Assembly (NCBI GenBank): GCA_029783825.1
Contig: JAREIK010011398.1
Location: forward strand, 62,001 to 126,000
Source: Sapria himalayana
Taxonomy: Eukaryota; Streptophyta; Magnoliopsida; Malpighiales; Rafflesiaceae
DNA: 64,000 bases
Direction: 5' to 3'
Shown here: positions 36,930-50,182 of the stretch, piece after piece
How positions within the stretch are numbered: position 1 is the first letter of the stretch
How the letters are laid out: every line of letters starts with the position of its first letter
Translations under genes and position numbers: made by a program
The notes under the pieces: model-generated
What the model saw: only the letters and a program-made list of their open reading frames with translations
Database searches by the model: none
Told to the model about the DNA's origin: nothing

Positions 36930-39045
36930 CAAAACCCCAACGATGAAGAGAGTAATGGTTCATCATGCTCTAGTTCTACTCTGTCTCCTCTATTTGGCAA
37001 TGTAGAAAAATTTTAGTGAGAGTTGATTTATATTGCCTCTGATGTAAGCATTGTTTTGGAATTATGTTTTTGCGTTCCTTTTCATAATGCTTTACTGATT
37101 CAAGTGCTATTTCATGTAAGCACTGGACAAAATTAGATTTCTCTCTCTCACTAACAAGAATGTTATAGGTGAAGGTGATGATGCCAAGCTCGAGATCCAT
37201 GTTTGCTTCCTTGCTTGCTTATTTTGTTCATGGAAATTGATTTTCAATGGATGTGCGTTTAATCTAGGTGTGAATGCAGATTAAATTGAATAAAGAGGAA
37301 GATTATTTTTATTCATGATCATGTCAAAGGCATGACGAAAAAGGATTTGATCAAGAACTTAGGGATATTGCCAACAAAGAACTTCAGGTATTCACTAAAA
37401 ATTTCTCATAAGTTTGTAAATTTTTTATGGATGTAATGAAGGATAATGGCTAGTAGCATTTGTAGAGAAAATGCTGACTGGTGGAGATCATAATCTGATC
37501 GTCCAATTTGGAGTTGGATTTTACTATATGTATCTTGCTGCATATTATGTGGAAGTTATTAGCAAACATAACGAAGACAAGTAGTAAGACATCTGAGGCC
37601 ATGTATTCATGCTACAAGATTCTTTTGAAAATCGCTCTTCACTTTTTCATGGTGGTATTTCATGCATGTATGAGAATCAATGGTAGATGGAGAATTTTCA
37701 ATCTTCGAGGACACATGGAACGAACCACTTGGGAGGGGAACTGAAATTAGATTGCATCTAAAAGATGAAGCTAGGGAATAGGTTAATGAGAGCTAGTTGA
37801 TGGTTCTTGTATATCCTATGTGCTAGTTTCTAATTATCCATTTTGAGTATTAACTATCAACTTTTTGGATTTAGGAACATGTAAAAAAGTATTCTGAATT
37901 CATTAAATTTCTAATTAATATATGGGCAAGCAAAGATGTGGGTGTAGAGGTTCCTGGAGATGATGATGAGTCAAATGAAGAAGATGATGATGCATGCATG
38001 CGATTGATAAAAAAAGCTTTTATGTTCATCCAACCATTTTTAATGATCAAGCATGATTTTGTTCTTCCATTGTAGAAAGCATTTCTAAGAAGGAATATAT
38101 GATGGTTAAGGTGGAGGATGTGATTAGGTGAAGATCATGAAGAGGAAGAGGGAAAAGGGAAATCAAAAACAAAAACAACAAGGAAACCACATACGAGTTG
38201 GAGCTTCTAAATGATGTGAAGGCAATTTGGCTTAGGAATCCAAGGGAGGTGACAGAGGAAGAATACCAAAAGTGTTATCAATCTTTGTCAAAGGTAAAGC
38301 CCAAGTTTGTTTACAGCATTCATTGTTCTTCAGCTCATTCAATTTTTTTTCAACAAGATTTAAGCGATGAAAAGCCTACAGCATGGAGTCACTTCGCTGC
38401 AAAAAGTGATGTAGAGTTCAAGGATCTTCTTTATGTTCCTCAAAAAGCTCCTCATGATCTGTACGAAAGTTTTTATAATACCTACAAGGCCAATTTGAAG
38501 CTATTTGTGAGATTGGTATTTATTTTTGACGAGTTTAATGAATTGCTGCCTAAAAATCATATCTTCTTGAAGGTAAGCTTTTTTCATAGCACTGTTCTCT
38601 GTTCAAAATTAGTGTGGCCATACAATTGGCATGAATTTTTGTGCAAGGGCTTGTTGATTCGAATATGTTTCTGCTCAATGTTTCTTGAAAGATGCTGCAA
38701 CAACATGGCATCCTGAAAATGATCAGAAAGGTGGTTGACATGATAAACAAACTCACAGTGGAGGATCCCTTTGAGAGTGATGATGATGATGACAACCAAA
38801 CTGTTATTGTTAAATTGAAGAAATTCAATCTCTTCCATCTTCAATCTCCATTTTTTTTATTGTGAACCTACTATGTTGGATTTTGTTGAATGCTAGGTAC
38901 AGCTGTCGACTCATCGTCTAGTAATGCAAATAGGAGGGGGCAATATGTAAGGTTTTAAAAAGAATTTGGAAAGTAAATTAAAATTGGCATAATGGAGGAT
39001 GCTACAAACAAAAATCATTTGGCAAAGCATATGCGATTCATAAGG
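36930..39045 (+). pseudogene. Captured endoplasmin/GRP94 (HSP90 family) gene fragment
   Basis: Plant ER-resident HSP90 sequence is recognisable in the correct order, exons separated by intron-like gt...ag segments. ELIYIASD (37018-37041), then LDKIRFLSLTNKN and GEGDDAKLEI (37133-37198). IKLNK and GMTKKDLIKNLG (37278-37360). [18 protein letters not shown] and [13 protein letters not shown] (37458-37582). WNEPLGRGTEIRLHLKDEAR (37717-37776). KYSEFIKF and WASKDVGVEVPGDDDES (37885-37970). TYELELLNDVKAIWLRNP and VTEEEYQK (38190-38270). DEKPTAWSHF, DVEFKDLLYVPQKAPHDLYE and NLKLFVRLVFIFDEFNELLP (38368-38560). GLVDSNMFLLNVS and MLQQHGILK (38647-38718). GQYVRF, EFGK and IEDAT-like IMEDATNKNHLAK (38938-39030). 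Family proteins are about 800 aa; this covers roughly the second eighth to two thirds. In-frame stops, frameshifts and a damaged ATP-site motif (DHVKGM for DxGIGM) make it non-functional. Retained introns point to DNA-level capture. Confidence 0.88.
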
Positions 39046-42000
39046 TTGGTGAGTATAATATTTATAATATATCAAATAATGGTGTTTTTATAATCATGTT
39101 CGTAAGAATCATTAAAATTAATTTTTTAGATGTGATTTTTCATATTATATATGTTTCATATAATCAATTTAGTAATGAAGATTGACTTAACTAGTTTTCT
39201 CCTTATTATAATATATATATAATTTATGAAAATATATTAAAATATTTAGAAGATTATGAAAGTTTTATATTCTATGTAAGTAAGGTGTCCTAAAAATTCT
39301 AAGTCGATGTTAGGTATTATTGAAATTATATATTTTTTTTGTTGGATTCAAGTATTGGTTACTAATTTGTGATATATGAATACATTAATAATAAAATTAA
39401 TAAAATAATAATTAATAATTTAGATTGAGTTATAGAAATTTTATTTTTAAAATTTTTTATGATACGATGAACCTGTACTTACTTATATATACTCTTACTA
39501 AATATATTATATTTAGGTATATATGCAATATTAATTCTTTTTAATAAATATAGTGAACACTCAATTTTGTCATAACTATTAAGATTGAAAGTAAATATTT
39601 AAAATATTAATTTTTTATGTAATATCTATATTAGTTGGCATCTTGTACGAATACTAATGTAAAGATGAAAGAAATAAAAAATATTATTAAATACATATTC
39701 ATCTACATTAATTAATTATAAAAATATGAGTAGAATTTGTGAATATTTCGATAATTTATTTAAATATTATAAAGATAAGTATTAAATAATTATTGTGAAC
39801 TTTCAAGTATGAAGATTAATATCATATTTAGAGATAATTTTGTGATTCAGTTATTTGAAAGCAAATGAAGAGGATGTTCATTGAAATAAGTAAATTATTG
39901 AAAAACTTAAATATTATGTATTATTATATTTTATTTAAAAGTGATATGAAAAAATAATATGCTGAGCTTGACATTCTTCTTATGAGTGATTGATTTATTG
40001 TTTTTTCTAGTATCTAGTATAATATCATAATTTATTTTTGTTATGATTATGAATATGATTTGATATAGAAGCATAGTTGTTAAATTGATATTTGAATTAA
40101 AAATTGGAATAATTGATTAGTAAATCTCGAATCGAATCAATTTGTAAATTAATTTTGTTGTGATTTTTTTACGTTAATTAATTAATAGTTCTTATCGTCG
40201 GTAATTTTTGTTGGTATTTTAGTTTTTAATTTTTTGGTATTTTATTATTTTTTTACGTTAACTTCATAATATTAAAGGTTTGAGTTTTTTTTCATGTTAA
40301 TTAATTCTTGATAATCAGTATTAAATCGATTCGTGATTCAGCAATTTAGTTATTAATTAATGCATGTTTTTTATTCTTTTAAAGAGCTTGATTGTTTACT
40401 CTCTTAATCGTGAATTAAATCATGAATCGTATGATTTTGATAATAGTGAATAGAAGAATACCATTATTATCAAATATTATTAAAATTGTCATGTTTAAAA
40501 GATTCAGAATATATATGATTGAATTTTAATGATAAAATAAAAGAGCTACAAGTGGGTGTTAAAATATACAAATATAATGATCCTAACTAGATGGACTAAC
40601 CTTAGTTTAGCATACATTTCTTTAGATTTTCTTTTTTCAGATTTATTTTTTTAGTTGTGTGTTTTTTTAATATTAGCTTGTAATGATATGTTCGAGCAAG
40701 CATGCTGCCTACATTATTTGTGGTAGGTAGTTGAGGTTGCTCTCTAATCATGCTTATTGTCTGGTGAAAGGGCTAGGGCCGGTTGCAATTTATTTCCCAT
40801 GATAGCAAATCCAAGCTAGTCCAGGTTAGCTGTAGGCTGGGCCATGTACTAGATTCTCCCTTGCTTGGTCATGTTGGTTTTACCTGACATGAATCTAATT
40901 TGAATGGTTTAGTCTGTCCATCGAGCTTTAATTGGCTACATTTTTTGGTAATGTGTTGTGGTTGATGGGGGGCAATGTGTTGACCAAGCATAAAAAATTT
41001 GGGCTTTGTCGGTCCATTATGATCCAGCTGATGATTCTACCTTAGAGTTTAATATTTTGATAGTATTACTCTTAAAAGTTGGAAATTCAATGTCGGATGA
41101 GTCTCTAACCAGTGTTATATTGTCTTTAGATGAAGATATTTGTCAAGTCACCATGACATAGTTTTCAACAAATATATGAATCATAAAGATTTATTAGATT
41201 ATCAATAATATTAGGAGTATTCTCGTTTAGTCATGTTTAACACATTTAATTTTAAAATTTTTATGATATCTAGTGTGTTAATCAATTGTCATGTTTAAAA
41301 ATAAGGTATATTTTATTGTCAACTTCAAAAATAAGTCAGATGTTATTGTGATTGTGAATGGAAGCCATCTGCTCATCTGGTATTAATACTCGCTACTTTA
41401 AAAATGTGTTCCAGTCATTAGTATGTTTCTCCTAGGAGGTGGCGGATGAGATACTTGATTATATGCTATGGATTTAGTTTTGAAAATCATGTCTTAATGC
41501 ATGCATATGAAACACACTTTCAAGCATGCCATTGTGCTATTTTTCGAAACTATTGTTGACCCATGCATGTCCAACATGATCAAACCCATGCATGTCCAGC
41601 AATGGGATGACTTGGGTCATGTTGGGCTATGTGATCTAGCTTGTGTGCCACAAATGGGTGCGATAGTTGACATGACATGACTCTCAAAACTTGCTTGTGC
41701 ATGTTGAATTTGGTGTGGGTCATGCTTTGTATTGGGAACAAAATTCTGACTTGAGTTGGCATATGAAACTAACATATCAGTTTTAAAAATAGATCATGGT
41801 TTGATTGGGTAGGAATGGTCCAAGTCAAGGCTAGCAGTTAGCCCGTGTCGGCTTGCCTGGACTTCACCTTGGCTAGCTAGTGTTTGAGTCATGTCTCTTA
41901 GGGATCACTTTTGCCTAATACTTGGATTGTGCTGTGGTTTGTCGTCTCATTCCATCTTATACATCTATTCAAGAAAAAGTATTTATGTCTTATTGATTGT

Positions 42001-42489
42001 GTCAAAAGAAAATATGAGTGAGGACTATCAAAATTCATAATATAAAAAACTTGTGTACTAGTAGATTTAAAGATAGTGAACTAGCTTTTTTTATAAAAAA
42101 AATTGAGGATGTAAGTCAAGTAAAATTTAAATTAAATAAAAGGAAGGATCATACATAGAAATATATTTGTATCCTTAATCAATGATAATTAGATTTTGTG
42201 TATTTTTTGTAATAAAACTACTAATATAGAAATATAATGATAAATATTTTTTGTGATAATTTAAAAATGTCATGACATTTAAAATTTAAAAGAATAAATG
42301 TTTGTATATGTGATTTATAAAAAAAATTAAAAAAAAAATACTCTATGAAATGGATATTATACATGAAAATTTGATTGAATCTTGGGAAAATGAATATGCT
42401 ATTGAAATTTATAATAAGATGAGTGTTACATGCATATCTAGTGAAATTAGTAATTAATGAAGAACATGATAGTAGTAGTAGTAGTAGTA

Positions 42490-42537
<48 letters not shown>

Positions 42538-44700
42538 GTAGTAGTAATTATTTTTTACTTCAAATCTAAAAGGGTTACTTTAAAATTGATCAAATTCAAT
42601 TATATTGAATAATGGTTAAAGATTTAATAAAACATCATATATATTAATTAATAGATGAATATATTATTATTTATTATTTTAATTTGATTATTTATCCAAG
42701 TTTTCATGAGGTAAAAAATACTTATCTAAAAAATAGTATTTATTAAAAAATTGATGTAAAATTATTTGATTGAGTGAGAAATAAATATGTAATTTGTGTC
42801 GGATGAATGAATTGATAAAAATTATAAAATGATAATTACATTTGTGTGATGTATCAAAAATAAATATTTTATTATATTTATGCACTCAACGGATATTTTT
42901 ATTCCTATAATCACAAAATTTTTATTTAGATTTAAAAACAAATATAATAATGAAAGAATAAAATATGTTTTAAGGTATTTTAGATTATTATTAAGCTATA
43001 TAATGATGCAAATGAAATTTATGTTTTTTGATTTTTTTTAATGTTAATTTCATCTAGAAAATTTTCAAATTAATTATGAGCATTTTATAATATCACAAAT
43101 AAAAAATACTGGAATTGAAAGTGTAAAATTTGTGTTAGGCTTTTGTATTATATTATGTTGATTTGGTGCTATAGAATGTTGTAAATGTCTTTAATATGAA
43201 GAATACATTAACAAAAGTTATTTTCTAAAAGCTATAATTGTAAATTTGATTACAACTAGTTAACATGATTAGATGATTTACTAAACAATTGGAATTATTT
43301 AGATTCTTGAGAATATATATACAATTATTTTTTTAATGTTGATAGTTGACTCAATTTGTGATAACAAAAATTTGAGAAATATATTTACTTATTTTGATTA
43401 GGTAGATAATTTATTAGTAAAATAATAATATAGAAAAAAATAAGGAAAATTATATAAAAGGGTTGTGATATGAAAATAATTAAGAATCAATGCTCAAAAT
43501 AAAAAATATAGATGAATATATAATTTTTTTTCTTGTGTTGCCTAAGCTTGTGAATAAAAAATAATTTTAAAAATATATTTACCTGTTTGATTAGGTAAAT
43601 ATATTTTAATATTTAATAAAAGTCAAAAATAGTTTTTTTCAATATACTATTTTTGAAAACAAAAGTATCTACAATATATATGTTAACATTTTAAATGTAT
43701 ATCTTGTATACATGTATAAATGTATTAATATGTATATATTTTATATATGTTTGTATGTATAAACATATAATATATATATATATATATGTATGTATGTATT
43801 AATATGTTTGTTTTTTTTTTGTTTGATTTTTTGTTTTTTACATGATGTAGATGAGTAAGAGTATATTTGGGTTATTATTTTTGAAATATAAAAAGATTAG
43901 ATAGCATTTCTTAATTATTTTCAAATTTTTTTTGGATAATTTTTTCAAAAAAATGTCCAACATTAAATATATATTTTTATTCTAGAACACACTTGACTAT
44001 TACTTTAAATATTCACTCTTTTTCACTTCACTTTATTGATTGTTTAAGTATAAAATTGAGCTTTTATGAAATGCATTCACAAGATAATGAAAAATAATAC
44101 AAAGATATTTGTGAAGAGTATAATAGAAATGACTAGAACTCAAAAGGGTGATACAAATCATTAATATGAGCTGAGATTATAATTAATAAATCTTTAAGTA
44201 TAGTCGAATTTATCTTGAACTAATGATTATTTTATTAAAAAATAAGAGTCATGACTAGCTTACTGGTGATTTTTATAGATGTGTAATGAAAATGATGAAT
44301 AACTTTAGAAAATAAGAAAAAAATGATAAAATTAATTAATATATGATTGTTTAAGGATTACTTGTAAGTGAGTTTGTTATTTGAACCTTGAAAACCATAA
44401 TTTATTTATATACTATATTTTTAAATATATTTTATTTGATTCTTTGTTCTTGAAATATTAATACATATGATACAAATGAATGTGAATTGTTTGTTGAGTT
44501 TTATCTTTTATTTGGAAGGTTTCCAATGATATTTTTGAATTTGTATTTCATTAAATAAGAAAGAAAGTAGAATATATTTGAAATTTTGTGATACTAATAG
44601 TTACAACATTGTAGATATTATAATAAGTAATTTTGTTATATGAATTTATGATTTTTTATCTATGCATATTGTTGTGATTTAATATAATTTGTAAGCTTTT
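39046..44700. other. AT-rich internal region of CACTA element 1
   Basis: No coding frame or TNP2/TNPA similarity is visible. Two islands with tg/ca-rich, formerly GC-rich-looking sequence (about 40720-40990 and 41510-41910) resemble decayed non-autonomous hAT sequence, but no termini could be defined. A (TAG)n/(TAA)n microsatellite lies at 42472-42546 and an (AT)n/(ATGT)n tract at about 43767-43800. Confidence 0.55.
42472..42546 (+). repeat. (TAG)n(TAA)n(TAG)n microsatellite
   Basis: About 7 gta/tag units, about 15 taa units and a few more tag units in uninterrupted trinucleotide register. Confidence 0.95.
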
Positions 44701-44751
44701 TTATGCTATATTGTTTGGGAGCATATAGCATACGTACACATTATGTATAAA

Positions 44752-45061
44752 TGCAGCAGCTATGGTGGGAACCGTAGTGACCGCGGGAGTCACAGCGATA
44801 GTGGGAGTAGCAGTAATGGTAACAAATGTGGTATATACGTACATATAATACTATAGTATTTTATTTACATATATACTGAATATATATGTACTTGGTATAT
44901 ATGTACGCATAATACTGCAGTTTATATGTACATATACTACAGTAATATATGTACGAGTGAAATGCTAATATATATTACATATATACTGCAAAATTATATA
45001 TTTATCAAAATATAACTTTTTTTTTATTTTAAATTGACTGAGTGGTTTAAATTTCTTACAG
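44752..45061 (+). repeat. GCN-rich tract and TATATGTACATA repeats, CACTA element 1
   Basis: A short GC-rich stretch (gcagcagctatggtggg ... gtagcagtaatggtaac, 44752-44830) is followed by several copies of 'atatatgtacatatact' and 'agtaatatatgtacgag'. The same sequence order occurs in element 2 at about 59600-59870, where the GC-rich part is much longer. Confidence 0.85.
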
Positions 45062-45120
45062 ATATGATACCACATTGTTCCTCATACAAAACTTGTATAA
45101 ATGATGAGATTTTTCACTAG
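45062..45120 (+). CDS. Candidate conserved last exon of a CACTA gene (element 1)
   Basis: After a good acceptor (ttaaatttcttacag) an 18-codon frame MIPHCSSYKTCINDEIFH ends at TAG. The counterpart in element 2 (59923-59981) keeps the same frame, length and stop, with differences that are mostly conservative. I know no named domain. Part of a TNPA-like transcript's 3' end is an inference; simple non-coding conservation is the alternative. Confidence 0.3.
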
Positions 45121-45439
45121 ACATTATGTGTCGTGACTTGGATAGCTTTGTCATAGTAGAAAAATGGTGATTGGAGGAGTAGAGGGATAGAAAGCAACAA
45201 CAATGAATGGATATATTATACTTTATGTAATGTCGGTAGATACATTGATGAATAAGATCTAATAAAATTTTGTTATTTTTTTGTTTCAATTATGTAAAAT
45301 ATTGAATTAGAATAAGTTATTAAATGATTTTATTTTTTGTTTATTATAAATTATTTATAGTTTTAATTTTTATTCAATTTGATATAAAAATATTAAATTA
45401 TTTAATTAAATAATTTTAAAATAAATTAAATTTTGAAAA

Positions 45440-45949
45440 TAGTTTTTAAATTAAAATAGCTAGGGAAAAATTCATTGCTAAATTAGTAAGGGAAAATTCC
45501 CTTGCTAAAAATCTCTTGCTAAATTAGCAAGGGAAAAATCCATTGCTAAATTATATAGGGAAAATTCCCTGGCTAATTTAGCAAAGGAAATCTTTATTTT
45601 AGCAATCGATTTTTTTGTCACTAAATTTATTTAACTAGAGACAATTTCCATCGCCAAAATTTAGTGACCTACACTTTAGCTTGGGAATCATCTATTGTTA
45701 TTTTCATTTAGCGATGAAAAATCTCATTTAGCTTGCTAATTTAGCTAGGGAATTTGTCTTTTTTAGCAAGTGATTTTTCCGTCACTAAATTTTTAGCTAG
45801 GGACACTTTCCCTCGCTAAATTTTAATAATGAGCACTTTAGATAAGATATTGATCCGTTGGTAATTCGTCGCTATATCACATTTAGCGACAGAAAATACC
45901 AATTTAGCTAGGGGATTGTCCCTAACTATACGAGATTTTTTTTGTAGTA
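45440..45949 (+). repeat. Right subterminal repeats of CACTA element 1
   Basis: Multiple copies of 'ttgctaaattagcaaggg', 'ccctcgctaaatttta' and 'tagcgacag', in the orientation inverse to the left end, ending in the terminal inverted repeat. Confidence 0.88.
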
Positions 45950-46101
45950 TTTAGAGAAATAGACTGATATGCATATACACAAATAGACAGATAGAAAGCT
46001 AGTCAAATAGATAGATAGATAGATAAATAAACATGTAGATAGATAAAGAGATAAATTGATAAACAGATAGATAGATAGAAAGATAGATTTATAGACCATG
46101 T
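45950..46101 (+). repeat. GATA/GACA array, 152-bp middle part
   Basis: Same tetranucleotide composition and same strand orientation as the arrays at 30554-35195 and 60785-63690, squeezed between the ends of the two CACTA elements. This is the clearest sign that both inserted into one array. Confidence 0.92.
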
Positions 46102-47075
46102 TACTACAAGAAAATATCAATTTAGCTAGGGATCAATCCCTAGCTATATTAAAAGGGATTAGCTAGGGAATAACAAGGGATTAGTTAAGGAATAGAAAGA
46201 GATTTATGATTTTTTTTGAAAAAAAAATAGTTAGGGATTAGCTAGGGAATAGCAAGGGATTTATGATTTATCTTTGAAAAAATAATAGCAACGAATTAGT
46301 AATGGAAAATTTTTCTTAAATTCCGCTCAAGAAAATCGGGGTATTTAGCGATGGATTAGCGATAGCTTAGTGACGAAAAATTTTCGTAAATTTATTTCAA
46401 GAAAAGCAGGGAATTTAGTGACGGAATATCTCTCGCTAATAAAAGCCTGAAATTAGCGACAGATTTAGCAATTAATTTTCCCTATGCAATAAAACCCGTG
46501 ATTTACCGACGGATTCAGCGAGAGAATTTTTCTAGCAAATAAAATCCTTGATTTAGAGACGGACTTAGCGACAGATTTTCCATAGCTAATAAAATCCGTA
46601 ATTTAATTACATATTTAGTGACAGATTTTTCCTAGCTAATAAAATCCAAAATTTTAGCTACGGATTTAGCGATGGATTTTCCCTAGCTAATAAAATCAGT
46701 GATTTAGCTACAGATTTAGCGACAGATTTTCCCTAGATAATAAAATCAGTAATTTAGCTACGGATTTAGCGATGAATTTTTCCTAACTAATAAAAATTGT
46801 ATTTTAGCTAGAGATTTAGCGACCAAATTTCCTTAGCTAATAAAATCCATAAATTAGTGACGGAGTTTCCCTAGAAAATAAAATCATTAATTTTGTGACG
46901 GATTTAGCGACAGAATTTTTCTAGTGAATAAAATTTATAATTTAGCGATAGAATTAGCGACGAATTTTCTCTAGCTAATAAAATCCGTAATATAATGACG
47001 AATTTTCTCTAGCTTATAAATTCCATAATTTAGCTACGGATTTAGTGACTGTATTTCCCTAGCCAATAATTAATT
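46102..47075 (+). repeat. Left subterminal repeats of CACTA element 2
   Basis: About 18-20 units with roughly 50-bp period, each 'gatttagcgacggatttt' followed by 'ccctagctaataaaatcc' variants. A terminal imperfect hairpin of 'tagctagggatcaatcccta' is at 46123-46144. Likely binding sites for a TNPA-like protein by analogy with En/Spm. Confidence 0.92.
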
Positions 47076-50000
47076 ATTTAATTTTTATTTATTTATTATT
47101 TGTTTTAATATTTTATTTAATTTTGTTTTTTAAATGTATGTTAATGATCTATAGATGACCAATCCTTGAAAAATATATTCTCCTCGTAAAATCATAAAAA
47201 AATTATATTATAAATTAATAATTTAAAATATAAAAATACAAAAAACAATTATTTATATTAATAAGGACTAAATTAACTATTTTTACGATGTATTAATTTT
47301 TTATAAAATTATACAAACATTTTTTCTAAAATTTTAAAATAAGAAACTTAAAATTTTGTATTAAAAGTAACATTAAATAATAAATTCAAAAAGTATACTA
47401 ATTTTTTCTATATTTTAAAAATTAAATTAACATATATTAAAATTTCTTCTAATATAAATGTAAATTAATTCATTGTATAATAAAATAGAAAATATTTTCA
47501 AAATTATCTAAATTGATGAATCAACTATTAATAATTAATATTATTATAAGTAAAAAAATTATTATTATAGAAAACATTTAAATAAATAAATAATATAAAT
47601 TTTGAAAATATTAAATATAATAAAAATATAATTTTTTAATAAAGGTAAAAGAAAAAAAATTAATATTTATAAATAAATACACAGATGTTTTCTCTTACAA
47701 AAATATATACGAATTAAACAATTGAGTAATATTTTTACCATTAGCTTTTAACATTAAGTTTTTATTAAAATAATAAATATAACTTATTTTAATTATCTTC
47801 TCTCTTTAAGTAATTTTTTGAATTTTAAAAATTATTAATGATATCAAATAATATGAAATTTTATGTCTTTAAAATTATTTCATATTATCTTCATAAAAAT
47901 TAATATGAATTCTTAAAAATTTATAACCATAAAATATACATTTTTATATATTTTTTAACATTAATAGTATTTTATAACTTTTAGTCGAGTGACTAGAAGA
48001 CAAATCATCTTTTTATTTATGTCGTATTATATAGAGTTTATTAATTTTGTACTGATTTGATATTTTTTTATAAGGTTAAACATTTTTTAATTGTTTATAT
48101 ATTTATTGTTTAATTAATATTATAATAAAATATTGTAAGGTGTTTATTTTTCATTTGTACCTTGCTACATGCACATTAATTTTGTTGAAAAAATTTTGAT
48201 AGTAAATACAATTAATGAGTCTTTTTGATTATATATATATTGTTTATTTAATGTTTAAATAATTAAAAATATAAAAATTTTCTAATATTTACATTCACGT
48301 CGTGACGCAATAATCTTCAACAACAAGTGAAGCGAACCTCTGCATTCGGCCATCTATCCCTCGACACCGACACATCAACATATAATCGAGGTTTAAGTTT
48401 TAATTTTTATTTGATTTGAGGTATGTTTTATACATTTATTCTTCATCAATTATCTTGATTAAGCTTATGCGTTTTGATTCTATTATTTATTATTTCTGAA
48501 AGTCTTCTCCTTTATTCACCGTGGTGTTCTTGGATTGCGTATATATACTTAATCATATACATACCTCATGCATTTGTGATATAATGCATTGTCATTGTGT
48601 GGATTTTAATGGTGCACAGTAGGTATGCCGAATTAATAACTTCTTCCATATACATAACTACATATTGTATAGAAAAATAGTATACATAAATATATGTGTG
48701 TTTTATATAAGTGTGTTTAAAAATAACTATATATATATAACTATAAAAATAGTTTACATAAACTATTTAAACATAACTATATCTATATAACTATAGAAAC
48801 AGTAAACATAAACTTTTACTATACTTTATAAGTAATTTATAAAAATTGTAAAAACTTATAATTATAAATGAAAAAATATCTAATACTAGAATTTAAAGTA
48901 TTTTAAATCCTATGAAATTTAACAAATCAAACTAAGCACATCACAGCCCTTGAATGAGAATGCCCTAGAACCGTGATAATAAATCCTATTGCAATGTCAT
49001 CGTTAAATTATTCCGAGTTATTATAAACTCATTATTTACTTCATATCAAATAATTACTTCTCAATGTTGTCTGAGCCACTTGTATTTATTGTATGATCAA
49101 TAATTGAGAAGTAAATTTACCCATCCATTTATATTGCACCATAAAAGAAAGATTTATTATGATTCCTATAGCTAGAATGATTTATATTCATTTCATGCTA
49201 GCTTAATAGCCACTGGAGGGATGACATTTTATAGGTCATATGAGGGTTGATTATATTCATTCTAGCACCTTAATTTGATTATGTTTCTAATTTGAACCAA
49301 AGAAAAGAGATTATAAATTTAATTTGAGAAATAGATTTAGTCACTTACATGATTTGTATGCCATACTATCATTTTTTATATATTATATCTTAAATTTTTA
49401 ATATTTCTAAATTGTTTGTAGGAATGCAAGTCGACAGGTTAAAAGCCAACCTAAACCCAAGCTAAATCCTACACATCAACCTGCATTATGTTAAAATCCC
49501 TTGTAAGGGACTTAGTATAAAACTATTCATCATGTATAATGAAAATGATGAATCAAGGTTTTATTGTAATTTTGTATGGCACAACAAAGAAGCTTGAACA
49601 AAGAGACCTTGCATATGATGTGGCATTAAGGAATTTTGTATGTTTTCGAGTTGATCACATAGCAATTAAGAAAATATCAAAAATAAATTTGTGATCAAGA
49701 ATAATTATTAGTCTTGCAAAGGAGCCAAAAAAATCCAAATTATTGATAGAAAATAAGAAAATGAAAATAGAGTAGCCTTATAGCTCTTAAATAGCAATTA
49801 CATGCATAACAAAAAATCCAAATCATTCTAACCTTCAAATATAAAAAAAATTAGGCTTGCATCTCTTAAATTACAAAAGAAAATAACAAAAATAATTTAA
49901 TATTATGCATTGATACCACTAAAAGTTAGGAATATTGTTTTGTGAAGTATTTTCTTAAATTAGTTCAATTTCAGAATTTTATTAAATAGATTTTATTGAC

Positions 50001-50127
50001 AATGAAAGTAATATTCTTTATATTTTGTTGCTTCCAAAAATAGCACTAACTTTTATCTAACTTTGCAAAAAAAAATGGAATTCCTCCACAACAATAATAA
50101 TAATAATACTTAATATTTTCATCCTTA

Positions 50128-50131
<4 letters not shown>

Positions 50132-50180
<49 letters not shown>
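50132..50180 (+). repeat. (AC)n microsatellite
   Basis: About 24 uninterrupted AC dinucleotides. Confidence 0.97.

Positions 50181-50182
<2 letters not shown>

Larger units (their letters stand above)
35196..45949 (+). mobile_element. CACTA (En/Spm-like) element 1, non-autonomous, with captured HSP90 gene
   Basis: It starts tactacaataaaatattg and ends with the inverted ...ttttttttgtagta, flanked by 3-bp duplications TTT (35193-35195 and 45950-45952). CACTA elements make 3-bp duplications. The first base is T instead of the usual C (TACTACAA versus CACTACAA). Both ends carry arrays of TTTAGCGACGG-type subterminal repeats. The interior lacks transposase genes but contains a GRP94 gene fragment (36930-39045). 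The last 1.2 kb is closely similar to the corresponding part of element 2. Length 10,754 bp. Confidence 0.88.

Noticed and set aside
38198..38716. 172-codon ORF as an intact HSP90-related gene
   Set aside because: It reads through two intron-like segments (about 38297-38360 and 38574-38646) and is only an interior piece of a broken GRP94 fragment.
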